Made by a program: the position numbers and the translations under genes. From CBDHFQ01 sp965262565 (lineage in GTDB: Bacteria > Bacteroidota > Bacteroidia > J057): a DNA stretch of 64,000 bases. The stretch is taken from the NCBI GenBank assembly GCA_965262565.1, contig CBDHFQ010000041.1:62001-126000 (forward strand). Direction: 5' to 3'. Numbering within the stretch: the first letter of the stretch is position 1; the number at the start of each line of letters is the position of its first letter. This document shows, piece after piece, positions 8,444-15,812 of this stretch. Below the pieces are notes generated by a model. It made no database searches. It saw only the letters and a program-made list of their open reading frames with translations, and was not told the origin of the DNA.

Positions 8444-9070
8444 TCAATGAACTGATATTTGATTGAGATGCTTAATTTCGTTGAGTCCATCGCTTTTCAC
8501 AGAACCATCAGGAAGCATGTTTAATATGCTAAGACCGGTATTATGAAATGGGCTAATTGATTTATCTTCCATATCAATGTGCAAGAGCTTATTTAGCATC
8601 ACTCTGATCGTTCTTCCATGTGAACAGATTAAAATATTTCCTGAGAAATGTTTACTCCTTAATTGTTCCAAGAATTCAGAAGTTCTTTCCCAGACTTCAT
8701 TTGCTGATTCGCCTCCTTCAATTTTTGAGTCCCACAATCCATGTTGCCAGTCCTTAATTGTTTGTCTGAAAATAGCCTTTTGGGCGTCTGAAGGTTGAAT
8801 CCCTTCCATGACTCCCCAACTTAATTCATTAATACCAGGATGTATTTGTATAGAATAATGTTGTTGTTTCCAGTTTTCCAGCGTTTGATGCGTACGCTTA
8901 AGTCCACTGGCAAATATGGCTTCAAAACGAATATGTTTGTATGCTTTATAAAATTGGAACGCCTGTTGTCTACCTAATTGATTTAGATCTGAATCAATTC
9001 CCCCTCCTTGTACGATTCCCTGTTTATTATAATTAGTCTCACCGTGGCGCATGAGATAAAGCGTCAGCAT
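8444..9070 (-). CDS. Histidine phosphatase family protein (phosphoglycerate-mutase-like)
   Basis: The N-terminal LYLMRHGETNYNKQGIVQGG carries the RHG phosphohistidine motif. The second histidine is in NILICSHGRTIRVML, and the acidic proton donor is in INELSWGVMEG. The 208-residue length fits the branch acting on small phosphorylated compounds, but the substrate is not apparent. The start overlaps the end of mqnE by 32 bases and mqnA follows 30 bases later, so it is embedded in a menaquinone operon. A role in dephosphorylating a pathway intermediate is possible but unproven, as such phosphatases are also frequent neighbours without a linked role. Confidence 0.88.
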   Translation of the reverse strand: MLTLYLMRHGETNYNKQGIVQGGGIDSDLNQLGRQQAFQFYKAYKHIRFEAIFASGLKRTHQTLENWKQQHYSIQIHPGINELSWGVMEGIQPSDAQKAIFRQTIKDWQHGLWDSKIEGGESANEVWERTSEFLEQLRSKHFSGNILICSHGRTIRVMLNKLLHIDMEDKSISPFHNTGLSILNMLPDGSVKSDGLNEIKHLNQISVH

Positions 9071-10196
9071 AGTAATTTTTTATGATGTGATACAAAGTAT
9101 TTCTTTCTAAGGCGTGATAACCAGAGCTATGAATAAGATCCACTAGTTGCTCCGTGGTCATAGACGGATGTTGCTCTTCTGATCCTGCCATCGAGTAAAT
9201 TTTAGTAGTGTCATCTATAGTTCCATCTATATCATTTACTCCAAAGGCTAAAGACATTTGAGCAGTTTTGCGACCAATCATAGGCCAATAAGCTTTGATA
9301 TGATCGAAATTATCCAGGTATAATCTGCTGATAGCATAATTCTTCAGATCCTCTATGACAGATACCTCAGATAAGTGGGATAACTCGTTGTCCTTATTTC
9401 TAAATTTAAGGGGAATAAATGTTTGGAAACCTCCTGTCCTATCCTGTAATTCTCTAAGCTCCTTTAAATGATCGACTCTGTGCCAATAGGATTCGATATG
9501 ACCATATAGCATCGTCGCATTTGTCCTTAATCCCAACTGATGGGCAGTTTCATGTAGGAATAACCACTCATCTCCTGAACACTTACCTCCTGCAATCTGA
9601 TTCCGAATCTCTGGATGGAAAATTTCAGCTCCACCACCAGGGATAGAATCCAGACCTGCTTCTATAAGAATTTCCAGGCCCTCACGATAGGACACTTTGG
9701 CTTTTTTAAAGATATAGTGAAATTCAACGGGAGTCAGTGCTTTTATATGTAGTTCTGGTCGATGAGATCGAATGGCTTTAAACAATTCTGTGTAAAAGGC
9801 CAAATTATATTGGGGAAGAACACCTCCCACAATATGAACTTCAGTTACGGGCTTCCCATCATATTTCTTCACCTCATCCAACATTTCCTCCATACTGAGC
9901 TCCCAACCATCTGACCGCTTTTTAATTTTCCTCGAATAGGAACAAAATGTACATGTGTAGATACATACATTCGTAGGCTCTAGGTGAAAATTTCTGTTGA
10001 AGTAGGTGTTGAGCTGATGTTTTTGAAAACGAACATGATTTGCGAGTAGCCCTACAAAAGACAAATCACTGTGTTCAAATAAAAAGAGGGTTTCTTCATC
10101 AGTAATTCGATCCCCTTGTTCTACCTTTTCCACAACTCTTCTCTCCACGGTAGCTACTTGAGATCTTTTCTTAAGTACATCGAGCATATATGTCAT
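9039..10196 (-). CDS. mqnE: Aminofutalosine synthase MqnE (radical SAM)
   Basis: MqnE joins 3-enolpyruvylbenzoate to S-adenosylmethionine to give aminofutalosine, the step after MqnA. The 385-residue protein has the radical-SAM cluster C78-x3-C82-x2-C85 (VCIYTCTFCSY), then the HIVGGVLPQYN motif. It also has the strongly conserved GLDSIPGGGAEIF, LGLRTNATMLYGHIES and RTGGFQTFIPLKF segments that separate MqnE from MqnC. The family motif after IVGG is usually GLHP; here it is GVLPQ, a small variation. The start may be the ATG at 10196 or three codons later. The last 32 bases overlap the phosphatase gene. Confidence 0.93.
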   Translation of the reverse strand: MTYMLDVLKKRSQVATVERRVVEKVEQGDRITDEETLFLFEHSDLSFVGLLANHVRFQKHQLNTYFNRNFHLEPTNVCIYTCTFCSYSRKIKKRSDGWELSMEEMLDEVKKYDGKPVTEVHIVGGVLPQYNLAFYTELFKAIRSHRPELHIKALTPVEFHYIFKKAKVSYREGLEILIEAGLDSIPGGGAEIFHPEIRNQIAGGKCSGDEWLFLHETAHQLGLRTNATMLYGHIESYWHRVDHLKELRELQDRTGGFQTFIPLKFRNKDNELSHLSEVSVIEDLKNYAISRLYLDNFDHIKAYWPMIGRKTAQMSLAFGVNDIDGTIDDTTKIYSMAGSEEQHPSMTTEQLVDLIHSSGYHALERNTLYHIIKNYYADALSHAPR

Positions 10197-10202
10197 GCTG
10201 TA

Positions 10203-10397
10203 CTAAACTTTTGATAAGTAAATAAGTTTCAAGAATATTTGAAAGTTTTCTTGATTGATATACGAACGACACAAAATGAAGTTATCAATAGGAGACAAAT
10301 TGATACCATAAACGCAAGCTGGTCTAACGGCCGTAAAGATATCATCATTTTCTAATGTTACAACCTTAGAATGAAGATTGCCCCAATAAACAAACAT
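10203..10397 (-). CDS. Doubtful 64-aa hypothetical protein upstream of mqnE
   Basis: The frame ends 6 bases before the mqnE start and fills most of a 268-base gap. The sequence (RPACVYGINLSPIDNFILC...) is not recognised, has no signal peptide and no clear domain. Tight spacing to mqnE suggests a short leader gene of the operon. It could also be a chance frame or the decayed end of another gene. I see no strong ribosome binding site or promoter to decide. Confidence 0.25.
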   Translation of the reverse strand: MFVYWGNLHSKVVTLENDDIFTAVRPACVYGINLSPIDNFILCRSYINQENFQIFLKLIYLSKV

Positions 10398-10464
10398 CCG
10401 TAATTATATTGATGGTAAATGAATAGAGAGATACTATGGAAAATAGCTTTATAATAAATGGATC

Positions 10465-11970
10465 TTATTCAATAGGGTAAAATTCATATGCACCCAGGTC
10501 GTAAGGAAGACTTCTTAGGCTATCCATACGTCCCCGAATATCTCCCAAAAATCGATTAGATAAGTCTATCCCTGCATCTATCACCGGACTACCTTCCTGA
10601 GGTCTGTAATCAATGTTAAAAATATCATTGAAAAGAGGATCCTGGTTGATAATGGCATTCTCTAGGTAAGGACTAATATCAACTTCATTATCATCAGAAT
10701 ATCTGATTAATGTATGATTAAAACTAATGTCTAATGGGGCACCACCTACAAGTTCCAAGCCTATTTCATCTTCCTCGCTTCCCCAGATAATACAATTAGT
10801 AAATTTAGCTCTGGTAGGGACAACGAATAAATTGGGAGGAGCCTCAAGGAAATCAGTAATAGAAATTTGTGGACTTCTTCTACTTACTCTGGCCAGGTTA
10901 AAATTAGCAAAGGTACAATTGTAGAACTCATAATTTCCGCCGATCCATAAAAAAGCTGTCTGTTCTTTACAGGTATGAACTAAAGAATTTTCCATCAATA
11001 GTGCGGGCTGAAGGCCCAGATCGCCCGAAAATCCCACCCCCCAAATCCCATAGGCACTCATATTTCTTATTTCGCTGTTTTGAATGATCACTTTAGGCTG
11101 TGTGTTGACACTGGTGGAATCAACTCTGACACCGTATATAGCATTCTTAATTAATACATGCTTTAATATATTATCCTTACTGCCAGGAGCGAATTCTACG
11201 CCTCGCCACTGAGCAGGTAACTCAAAAAAATCAGGTTCTAACCTGCTTCCTTCCAATATGATAGGTTGATCAGGTGTACCTATAGCATTCACCGTTCCGT
11301 TGACGAATAATTGAGAGAATAGCACGAAAGTATCAGGGGGAGACTGCAACATATTGGTACGGACTTTATAAGGCGTGAAAAAAATATGTGTACCAGGAAG
11401 GATGGTAACAGTAACATCTTCAGGTACAATGATTGCGCCGTCCATGATAATAGGCTTTTCAGGAGTGAGAAAGGTATCTCGCTGAAAGAAAAAGCCTTCC
11501 AACTGATTGTCGATAACCCTACTTCTCAATAAAAATGCATCCAGGACAAATGCACTAATAGGGACTCGCTGTACATTATCACCTATTTGGAATGAAATGA
11601 ATTCCTCAACAAAATCATCCCTGATCTCTGAAATAAAATTGACCAAGACCAACAAACTATCCTCTTTTCTTATCACTATATCAGAAATGTCATTCCCTTT
11701 TATTCCGTCAACGATCATGGAAAACTGAGTTTCATCTCCAGATTCCAACCATATTCGGCTGATCTCAATATTTTCATCGGTATTGTTGGCAACAACTAAC
11801 CGTTCAGAAGGGGTCAAGAAATTCCTAAAAATGGAATCGAATTTTACAGTGTCGGGAGAAAAATTCAAGCTGCCTTCATTCACTGTTACCAGAGGTTTTT
11901 CACATCCCCATGATCCGCCAAGTACTATTACGATCACAAGGAAGAACCCAAGTCGATATCTCATATTCAT
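10465..11970 (-). CDS. Lipoprotein with predicted right-handed beta-helix
   Basis: The N-terminus is a lipoprotein signal (LGFFLVIVIVLGGSWGC, lipid cysteine at residue 23 from the 11970 start), so the protein is anchored to a membrane, probably the outer one. Residues ~30-150 look like a beta-sandwich segment. Residues ~170-470 carry repeated short strands with patterns such as IIVPEDVTVTILPGTHIFF, VIIQNSEIRNMSAYGIWG, FYNCTFANF and KFTNCIIWGS, typical of parallel beta-helix (PbH1/Omp-polymorphic) repeats. The end (SPVIDAGIDLSN...DIRGRMDS...DLGAYEF) is the choice-of-anchor-Q-type motif of surface beta-helix proteins. No enzyme residues can be pointed to. Starts at 11970 or 11964 are equally good. 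It is divergent from the carotenoid genes. Confidence 0.82.
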   Translation of the reverse strand: MNMRYRLGFFLVIVIVLGGSWGCEKPLVTVNEGSLNFSPDTVKFDSIFRNFLTPSERLVVANNTDENIEISRIWLESGDETQFSMIVDGIKGNDISDIVIRKEDSLLVLVNFISEIRDDFVEEFISFQIGDNVQRVPISAFVLDAFLLRSRVIDNQLEGFFFQRDTFLTPEKPIIMDGAIIVPEDVTVTILPGTHIFFTPYKVRTNMLQSPPDTFVLFSQLFVNGTVNAIGTPDQPIILEGSRLEPDFFELPAQWRGVEFAPGSKDNILKHVLIKNAIYGVRVDSTSVNTQPKVIIQNSEIRNMSAYGIWGVGFSGDLGLQPALLMENSLVHTCKEQTAFLWIGGNYEFYNCTFANFNLARVSRRSPQISITDFLEAPPNLFVVPTRAKFTNCIIWGSEEDEIGLELVGGAPLDISFNHTLIRYSDDNEVDISPYLENAIINQDPLFNDIFNIDYRPQEGSPVIDAGIDLSNRFLGDIRGRMDSLRSLPYDLGAYEFYPIE

Positions 11971-12052
11971 ATGTGCAAACCTACACACCATCTATAAATT
12001 ATGCCAGAGAAAAATTTGGTAGTAGATTTCTGGCAACAAATACGTATTCCAT

Positions 12053-12060
12053 TAGTTTTG
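12053..12060 (+). promoter_or_regulatory. Possible -7 element of the carotenoid gene group
   Basis: TAGTTTTG matches TAnnTTTG. Transcription would then start near 12066, which leaves almost no leader for the ATG at 12069 and would favour the ATG at 12096. No clear -33 box was found. Confidence 0.3.
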
Positions 12061-12068
12061 ATCTCCAT

Positions 12069-12734
12069 ATGATGAAATTTGTTGATATTCAGGCTATGCG
12101 ATTACAATTATTGATAGCTGTCTGCTTTTTAACGATTATTTATCTGGTAGGGGCTGCGGGATTGGCTATTTCTGAGGTAAGGCCTTATTTTAAAGCACTT
12201 ACACCGCTAAATCTCCTGTTGTCAACCATACTATTAATGATGTTCCAACGACCTAAAAGCAACGTCTTTTTGATATGGAGTTGTGTGATTATTTCTGTCG
12301 GATATTTCATCGAAGTGATTGGTGTGCATAGCAGGATAGTATTTGGAGAATACCAATATGGAGACACCTTGGGATGGACATTATTGCAGGTACCTCCTAT
12401 TATTGGGGTCAATTGGTTATTACTTACATATACAGCGGGAATGTTAAGTAAAAAAATAGGAGGGACTACATGGAGGCAAACCACGCTTGGAGCTATCCTA
12501 ATGGTGGGATTGGATATATTGATAGAACCTGTAGCTATAGCAATGGATTTTTGGGAATGGGAGCAGGCACATGTCCCACTTCAAAATTACATTGGATGGT
12601 TTATCATAGCCTGGGCGATGATATGGACCTTTCACAAAGTCTCATCTGAGTGGAAAAATGCATTAGCCATTCCAATGTATTTGATACAGGCAGGATTTTT
12701 TATTATTCTGAACATAGTTTTGATATTTAATTAA
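12069..12734 (+). CDS. Carotenoid biosynthesis protein, CruF-like (DUF422) membrane hydratase
   Basis: The 221-residue protein is a polytopic inner-membrane protein with about seven hydrophobic segments. It contains the family pattern EVIGVHSRIVFGEYQYGDTLG, PPIIGVNWLLLTY, the DILIEPVAIAMDFWEW motif and NYIGWFIIAW of the Caroten_synth family, which includes CruF 1',2'-hydratases of acyclic or monocyclic carotenoids. With a CrtD-like desaturase downstream this suggests a 1'-hydroxylated, 3',4'-desaturated carotenoid end group, as in flexixanthin-type pigments of Cytophagales. That is an inference. The start could be 12069, 12072 or 12096. The frame is open back to 11910 but would then run into the divergent lipoprotein gene. 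Confidence 0.82.
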   Translation: MMKFVDIQAMRLQLLIAVCFLTIIYLVGAAGLAISEVRPYFKALTPLNLLLSTILLMMFQRPKSNVFLIWSCVIISVGYFIEVIGVHSRIVFGEYQYGDTLGWTLLQVPPIIGVNWLLLTYTAGMLSKKIGGTTWRQTTLGAILMVGLDILIEPVAIAMDFWEWEQAHVPLQNYIGWFIIAWAMIWTFHKVSSEWKNALAIPMYLIQAGFFIILNIVLIFN

Positions 12735-12749
12735 TTTAATGATTCAGCT

Positions 12750-13358
12750 ATGGTCAAAGCTTACTTCTCAGGTATACTGCTCTTAGGGTTATTCTTTCAA
12801 ACGATCATATGCAAGGGACAGAATGTAGGAGGAGGCATTAGTTTGGGATTAAATGTTAGTCAGGTAGATGGTGATTTTGTAGGCGGATTCAACAAGGCAG
12901 GGTTTTCCGGAGGAGGATATGTATATTTTGATGTGTCAGACAGAATCAGACTACAACCTGAATTATTATTTGAACAGTTAGGAAGTGCACAAGAGGGATT
13001 ATTGATAGTAAGGCTATCCTATGTTAGTTTACCACTGTTAGTAGTTTACACTTTGCCGTTGGGATCTCCACGTGCTGAACAATCTGTTCATTTTGAGCTT
13101 GGGCCAGTTTTTGGGTACTTGCTCGATTCTGAGGATATAAACGGAGATATTAATTATGTAGATGAGGTAGATATTAGATTGAGTGGGGGGGGCAGATATC
13201 AGGCAGGTAAATTGGGTATTGGAGCGAGATTTGGCTATTCGGTTAAATCCCTTGTTGGCCAACGAAACGGGATCAACATTCTAAGGCCTGGTGTGGGAGG
13301 AGTGTTTAATCACTATATCACTTTTTCATTGACGTACAGATTATTTGCTCCTTACTAA
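12750..13358 (+). CDS. PorT-family outer-membrane beta-barrel protein
   Basis: The 202-residue protein begins with a signal peptide (FSGILLLGLFFQTIICKGQ) and continues as alternating beta-strands: GGGISLGLNVSQVDGD, GFSGGGYVYFDVSDRIRLQPELLF, VRLSYVSLPLLVVYTL and a terminal YITFSLTYRLF. This is the OMP_b-brl_2/PorT-like architecture, an 8-strand-type barrel of unknown function. It lies 15 bases after the CruF-like gene and 70 before the CrtD-like gene, all on one strand, so it probably belongs to the same transcript. A link to carotenoid handling in the outer membrane is only a guess. Confidence 0.8.
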   Translation: MVKAYFSGILLLGLFFQTIICKGQNVGGGISLGLNVSQVDGDFVGGFNKAGFSGGGYVYFDVSDRIRLQPELLFEQLGSAQEGLLIVRLSYVSLPLLVVYTLPLGSPRAEQSVHFELGPVFGYLLDSEDINGDINYVDEVDIRLSGGGRYQAGKLGIGARFGYSVKSLVGQRNGINILRPGVGGVFNHYITFSLTYRLFAPY

Positions 13359-13428
13359 TTTCTTAACATCCGTTTCATAGGAACAAACTATCTCGATATT
13401 TTTATGAAATTATAATGTATTTGCAAAG

Positions 13429-14904
13429 GTGAACAGGACAAAAAAAGCAATTGTAATAGGTGCAGGTATTGGAGGATTGGCAGTGTCTGTAAGATTGGCA
13501 CAAAAAGGATATAAAGTTGATGTATATGAGGCTAATGGATATCCTGGAGGAAAATTGTCACAAATCCAATTGGATGGCTTTCGCTTCGATGCAGGACCCT
13601 CTCTTTTTACTATGCCAGAACAATTGACGGAATTGTTCGAATTAACGGGCAAGCAGGTACAACAATACTTTTCTTATGATTCATTAGATACCCTTTGCCA
13701 TTATTTTTATGAGGATGGTACAATGATTCGGGCATTTCGTGAACAGGAAAAATTTGCTTCCGAAATCGCTCTTAAAACGGAAGATGAAGAGGATGTTGTA
13801 TTGAAGGCTTTAAGAGAAAGTCAGGAGTTGTATCAAATCACTTCTCATGTTTTTCTTGAAAGATCTCTACATAAATTGAGTACCTATTTACGTGTAGATA
13901 CACTTAAGTCTGTACTTAAGCTGCATAAATTGAATGCTTTACAGACAATGAATGGAGCAAATACAAAGCGATTTAAGGATGCTAGGACGATTCAATTGTT
14001 TAATAGATTTGCTACTTACAACGGATCCAATCCTTATCAGGCGCCCGCTACCCTGCACGTAATTCCCCACTTAGAACACAATCAGGGAGCATATTTTCCC
14101 CATAAGGGCATGCATCACATCACTTCCAGTACGTATGAATTGGCTAAATCCTGCGGAGTTCAATTTCATTTTAATAAAAAAGTACAGGAAATTCTGGTGA
14201 AAGAGAAAAAAGCGGCAGGAATTAAAGTCGATGATGAAGAAATCAAAGCTGATATAGTAGTTAGTAATATGGATATTGTACCAACATACAAGAAATTACT
14301 ATCTAAGGAAAAAGCACCCGAAAAAGTATTGACTCAAGAAAGATCTAGTTCAGCATTAATTTTTTATTGGGGAATAAAAGGTGTTTTCCCTAGCCTTGAG
14401 TTGCATAATATCTTTTTTAGTTCCAATTATCAGGAGGAGTTTGAGTATATATGGAAACATAAATCACTTTATAGCGATCCTACCATTTATGTGAATATCA
14501 CTAGCAAACACAAAGAAAGTGATGCGCCTCAAGGATGTGAAAATTGGTTTGTGATGATTAATGTACCTCACCTCGATGGACACGATTGGGATAATTTATC
14601 CACAATAGCAAAGGAGATTATCCTTAAAAAGCTGAGTAGAATGTTAAGTGTTGATATAGGGCCTCTTATTGAATGTGAAGCGTTACTGACTCCTCAAGGG
14701 ATTCAAGATAAAACCTCTTCTTATTTAGGAGCCTTGTACGGGAGCAGTTCAAACTCCATGTGGTCAGCTTTCCTAAGACATCCCAATTTTTCTCAATCTA
14801 TTGAAGGACTATATTTTTGTGGCGGAAGTGTACATCCTGGCGGAGGGATTCCGTTAAGTTTGTTATCAGCCAGGATAGTGTCAGAACTGATACCCTCCTT
14901 ATAA
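13429..14904 (+). CDS. Carotenoid desaturase of the CrtI/CrtD family (probably CrtD, 1-hydroxycarotenoid 3,4-desaturase)
   Basis: This FAD-dependent amine-oxidase-fold enzyme has 491 residues. The dinucleotide-binding motif is at the start (VIGAGIGGLAVSVRLAQKGYKVDVYE), followed by PGGKLSQIQLDGFRFDAGPSLFTMPE. The C-terminal bacterial-type phytoene desaturase signature is GLYFCGGSVHPGGGIPLSLLSARIV. Sequence alone does not separate CrtI from CrtD. The neighbouring CruF-like gene and the absence of crtB favour CrtD, which introduces a 3,4 double bond into 1-hydroxylated carotenoids. The start is a GTG at 13429, preceded by AAAGG. No terminator is visible after it. Confidence 0.85.
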   Translation: MNRTKKAIVIGAGIGGLAVSVRLAQKGYKVDVYEANGYPGGKLSQIQLDGFRFDAGPSLFTMPEQLTELFELTGKQVQQYFSYDSLDTLCHYFYEDGTMIRAFREQEKFASEIALKTEDEEDVVLKALRESQELYQITSHVFLERSLHKLSTYLRVDTLKSVLKLHKLNALQTMNGANTKRFKDARTIQLFNRFATYNGSNPYQAPATLHVIPHLEHNQGAYFPHKGMHHITSSTYELAKSCGVQFHFNKKVQEILVKEKKAAGIKVDDEEIKADIVVSNMDIVPTYKKLLSKEKAPEKVLTQERSSSALIFYWGIKGVFPSLELHNIFFSSNYQEEFEYIWKHKSLYSDPTIYVNITSKHKESDAPQGCENWFVMINVPHLDGHDWDNLSTIAKEIILKKLSRMLSVDIGPLIECEALLTPQGIQDKTSSYLGALYGSSSNSMWSAFLRHPNFSQSIEGLYFCGGSVHPGGGIPLSLLSARIVSELIPSL

Positions 14905-14957
14905 ACAATGTGTAGCCTCTGTTTAAATTAAGCTTCTGGAACTTTGGACTCGGGAAT

Positions 14958-15122
14958 TTATACATTTAACTTATTCAGATAATGATAAATTTCTTTCACC
15001 TCTTTAGGACCTGCTGAAGTACTAATAAGACAGATCCTTTGATTCATATTTTTGGAATATATATAGTAAAAATATTTATTGTGAGGTAAGTTGCTGACAG
15101 CTAAATCTTTTGTTTGTAACAT
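14958..15122 (-). CDS. Small hypothetical protein, 54 aa
   Basis: Read on the minus strand, an ATG at 15122 opens a 54-codon frame ending in TAA at 14958-14960. The product is not hydrophobic and has a patterned middle (KNMNQRICLISTSAG) and a charged amphipathic tail (PKEVKEIYHYLNKLN). I do not recognise the family. It lies in a 908-base gap where nothing else explains the sequence on this strand. The sensible composition argues for a gene, the small size argues for caution. No clear promoter or terminator was found. Confidence 0.4.
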   Translation of the reverse strand: MLQTKDLAVSNLPHNKYFYYIYSKNMNQRICLISTSAGPKEVKEIYHYLNKLNV

Positions 15123-15294
15123 CAACACTGTACCCATTCAACATTCGTCTACAGCTTAGCTTATAAGTAATTGGTAATCATTTTTTTATAATCTTGATGA
15201 CCTTTTACTTTTTCATGCAATTAATAGATGTATAAGAAAGTAAAAAGATTGAAAGCCTGGTTACAAAATGAGGTATTGGTCATCAAAAAATAAC

Positions 15295-15326
15295 TTTAAC
15301 CGTTCGCATAGGTGTTTTAACCATTC
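15295..15326 (+). promoter_or_regulatory. Two 11-bp direct repeats at 21-bp spacing (possible LytTR-type operator)
   Basis: TTTAACCGTTC (15295-15305) and TTTAACCATTC (15316-15326) differ at one base, and their starts are 21 bp apart, two helical turns. They lie just upstream of a TATCTTTG promoter box. Direct repeats with a GTT core and this period are typical of LytTR response-regulator sites; that assignment is inferred. Confidence 0.45.
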
Positions 15327-15345
15327 AGCCTTCTTTCAGCCACTA

Positions 15346-15353
15346 TATCTTTG
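15346..15353 (+). promoter_or_regulatory. Predicted -7 element for the 48-aa microprotein gene
   Basis: TATCTTTG is an exact TAnnTTTG match, 46 bases before the ATG at 15399. No good -33 TTTG is present at normal spacing, which would fit a promoter needing an activator bound at the direct repeats just upstream. Confidence 0.45.
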
Positions 15354-15398
15354 TATTTTCTTACATTTGAAACATAGAAAAAATAAAAGGTTTACGTC

Positions 15399-15545
15399 AT
15401 GTTAATACTTACAGTTTGTATTCTTGCACTAGTTATTATTTACACAGTACTTATAGGCAACTTTACTAGCATGTTAGAAGTTGAAGATGATAAAGAAATT
15501 GTGATGGAAAAAGTATTTCATTCAACTAGCTTACTTCCATACTAG
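15399..15545 (+). CDS. Small single-pass membrane protein, 48 aa
   Basis: The ATG at 15399 opens a 48-codon frame ending in TAG at 15543. Residues 1-20 form one hydrophobic membrane segment (LILTVCILALVIIYTVLIG). A short polar tail follows (MLEVEDDKEIVMEKVFH). AAAAGG lies about 10 bases upstream of the start. It has its own predicted promoter with direct repeats upstream, and a strong terminator about 170 bases downstream, so it looks like an independently regulated one-gene unit of about 390 bases. I know of no family. Small membrane proteins of this kind often adjust a membrane enzyme or sensor, but nothing here names a partner. Confidence 0.55.
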   Translation: MLILTVCILALVIIYTVLIGNFTSMLEVEDDKEIVMEKVFHSTSLLPY

Positions 15546-15711
15546 AAATCACCATTTCAGCTGATTAATGAAATTCACTTGATTCTGTTTGTGTAACAAT
15601 TAACGTCTAGTTTATTTAAATTAATTTACTATCTACTTTTTCCCTGCATGTTCAGCTCTTAGAAGTATGTTAGATACAATCAATCATTGATAACGCTTAC
15701 AAAGAAACCAA

Positions 15712-15750
15712 GAGGACGATTATAAAATAATCGTCCTCCTTTAGTTTTTA
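15712..15750 (+). terminator. Intrinsic terminator of the microprotein unit
   Basis: A 12-bp perfect stem (GAGGACGATTAT / ATAATCGTCCTC, 3-base loop) is followed by CTTTAGTTTTTA. It closes the plus-strand unit that starts near 15360. The end of the minus-strand GH13 gene at 15813 lies beyond it. Confidence 0.75.
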
Positions 15751-15812
15751 ACCTATTATCCTATTATACAATGGGTCAGTAAAGTAATTTATAAGCTGAC
15801 ACCAGATACCGA

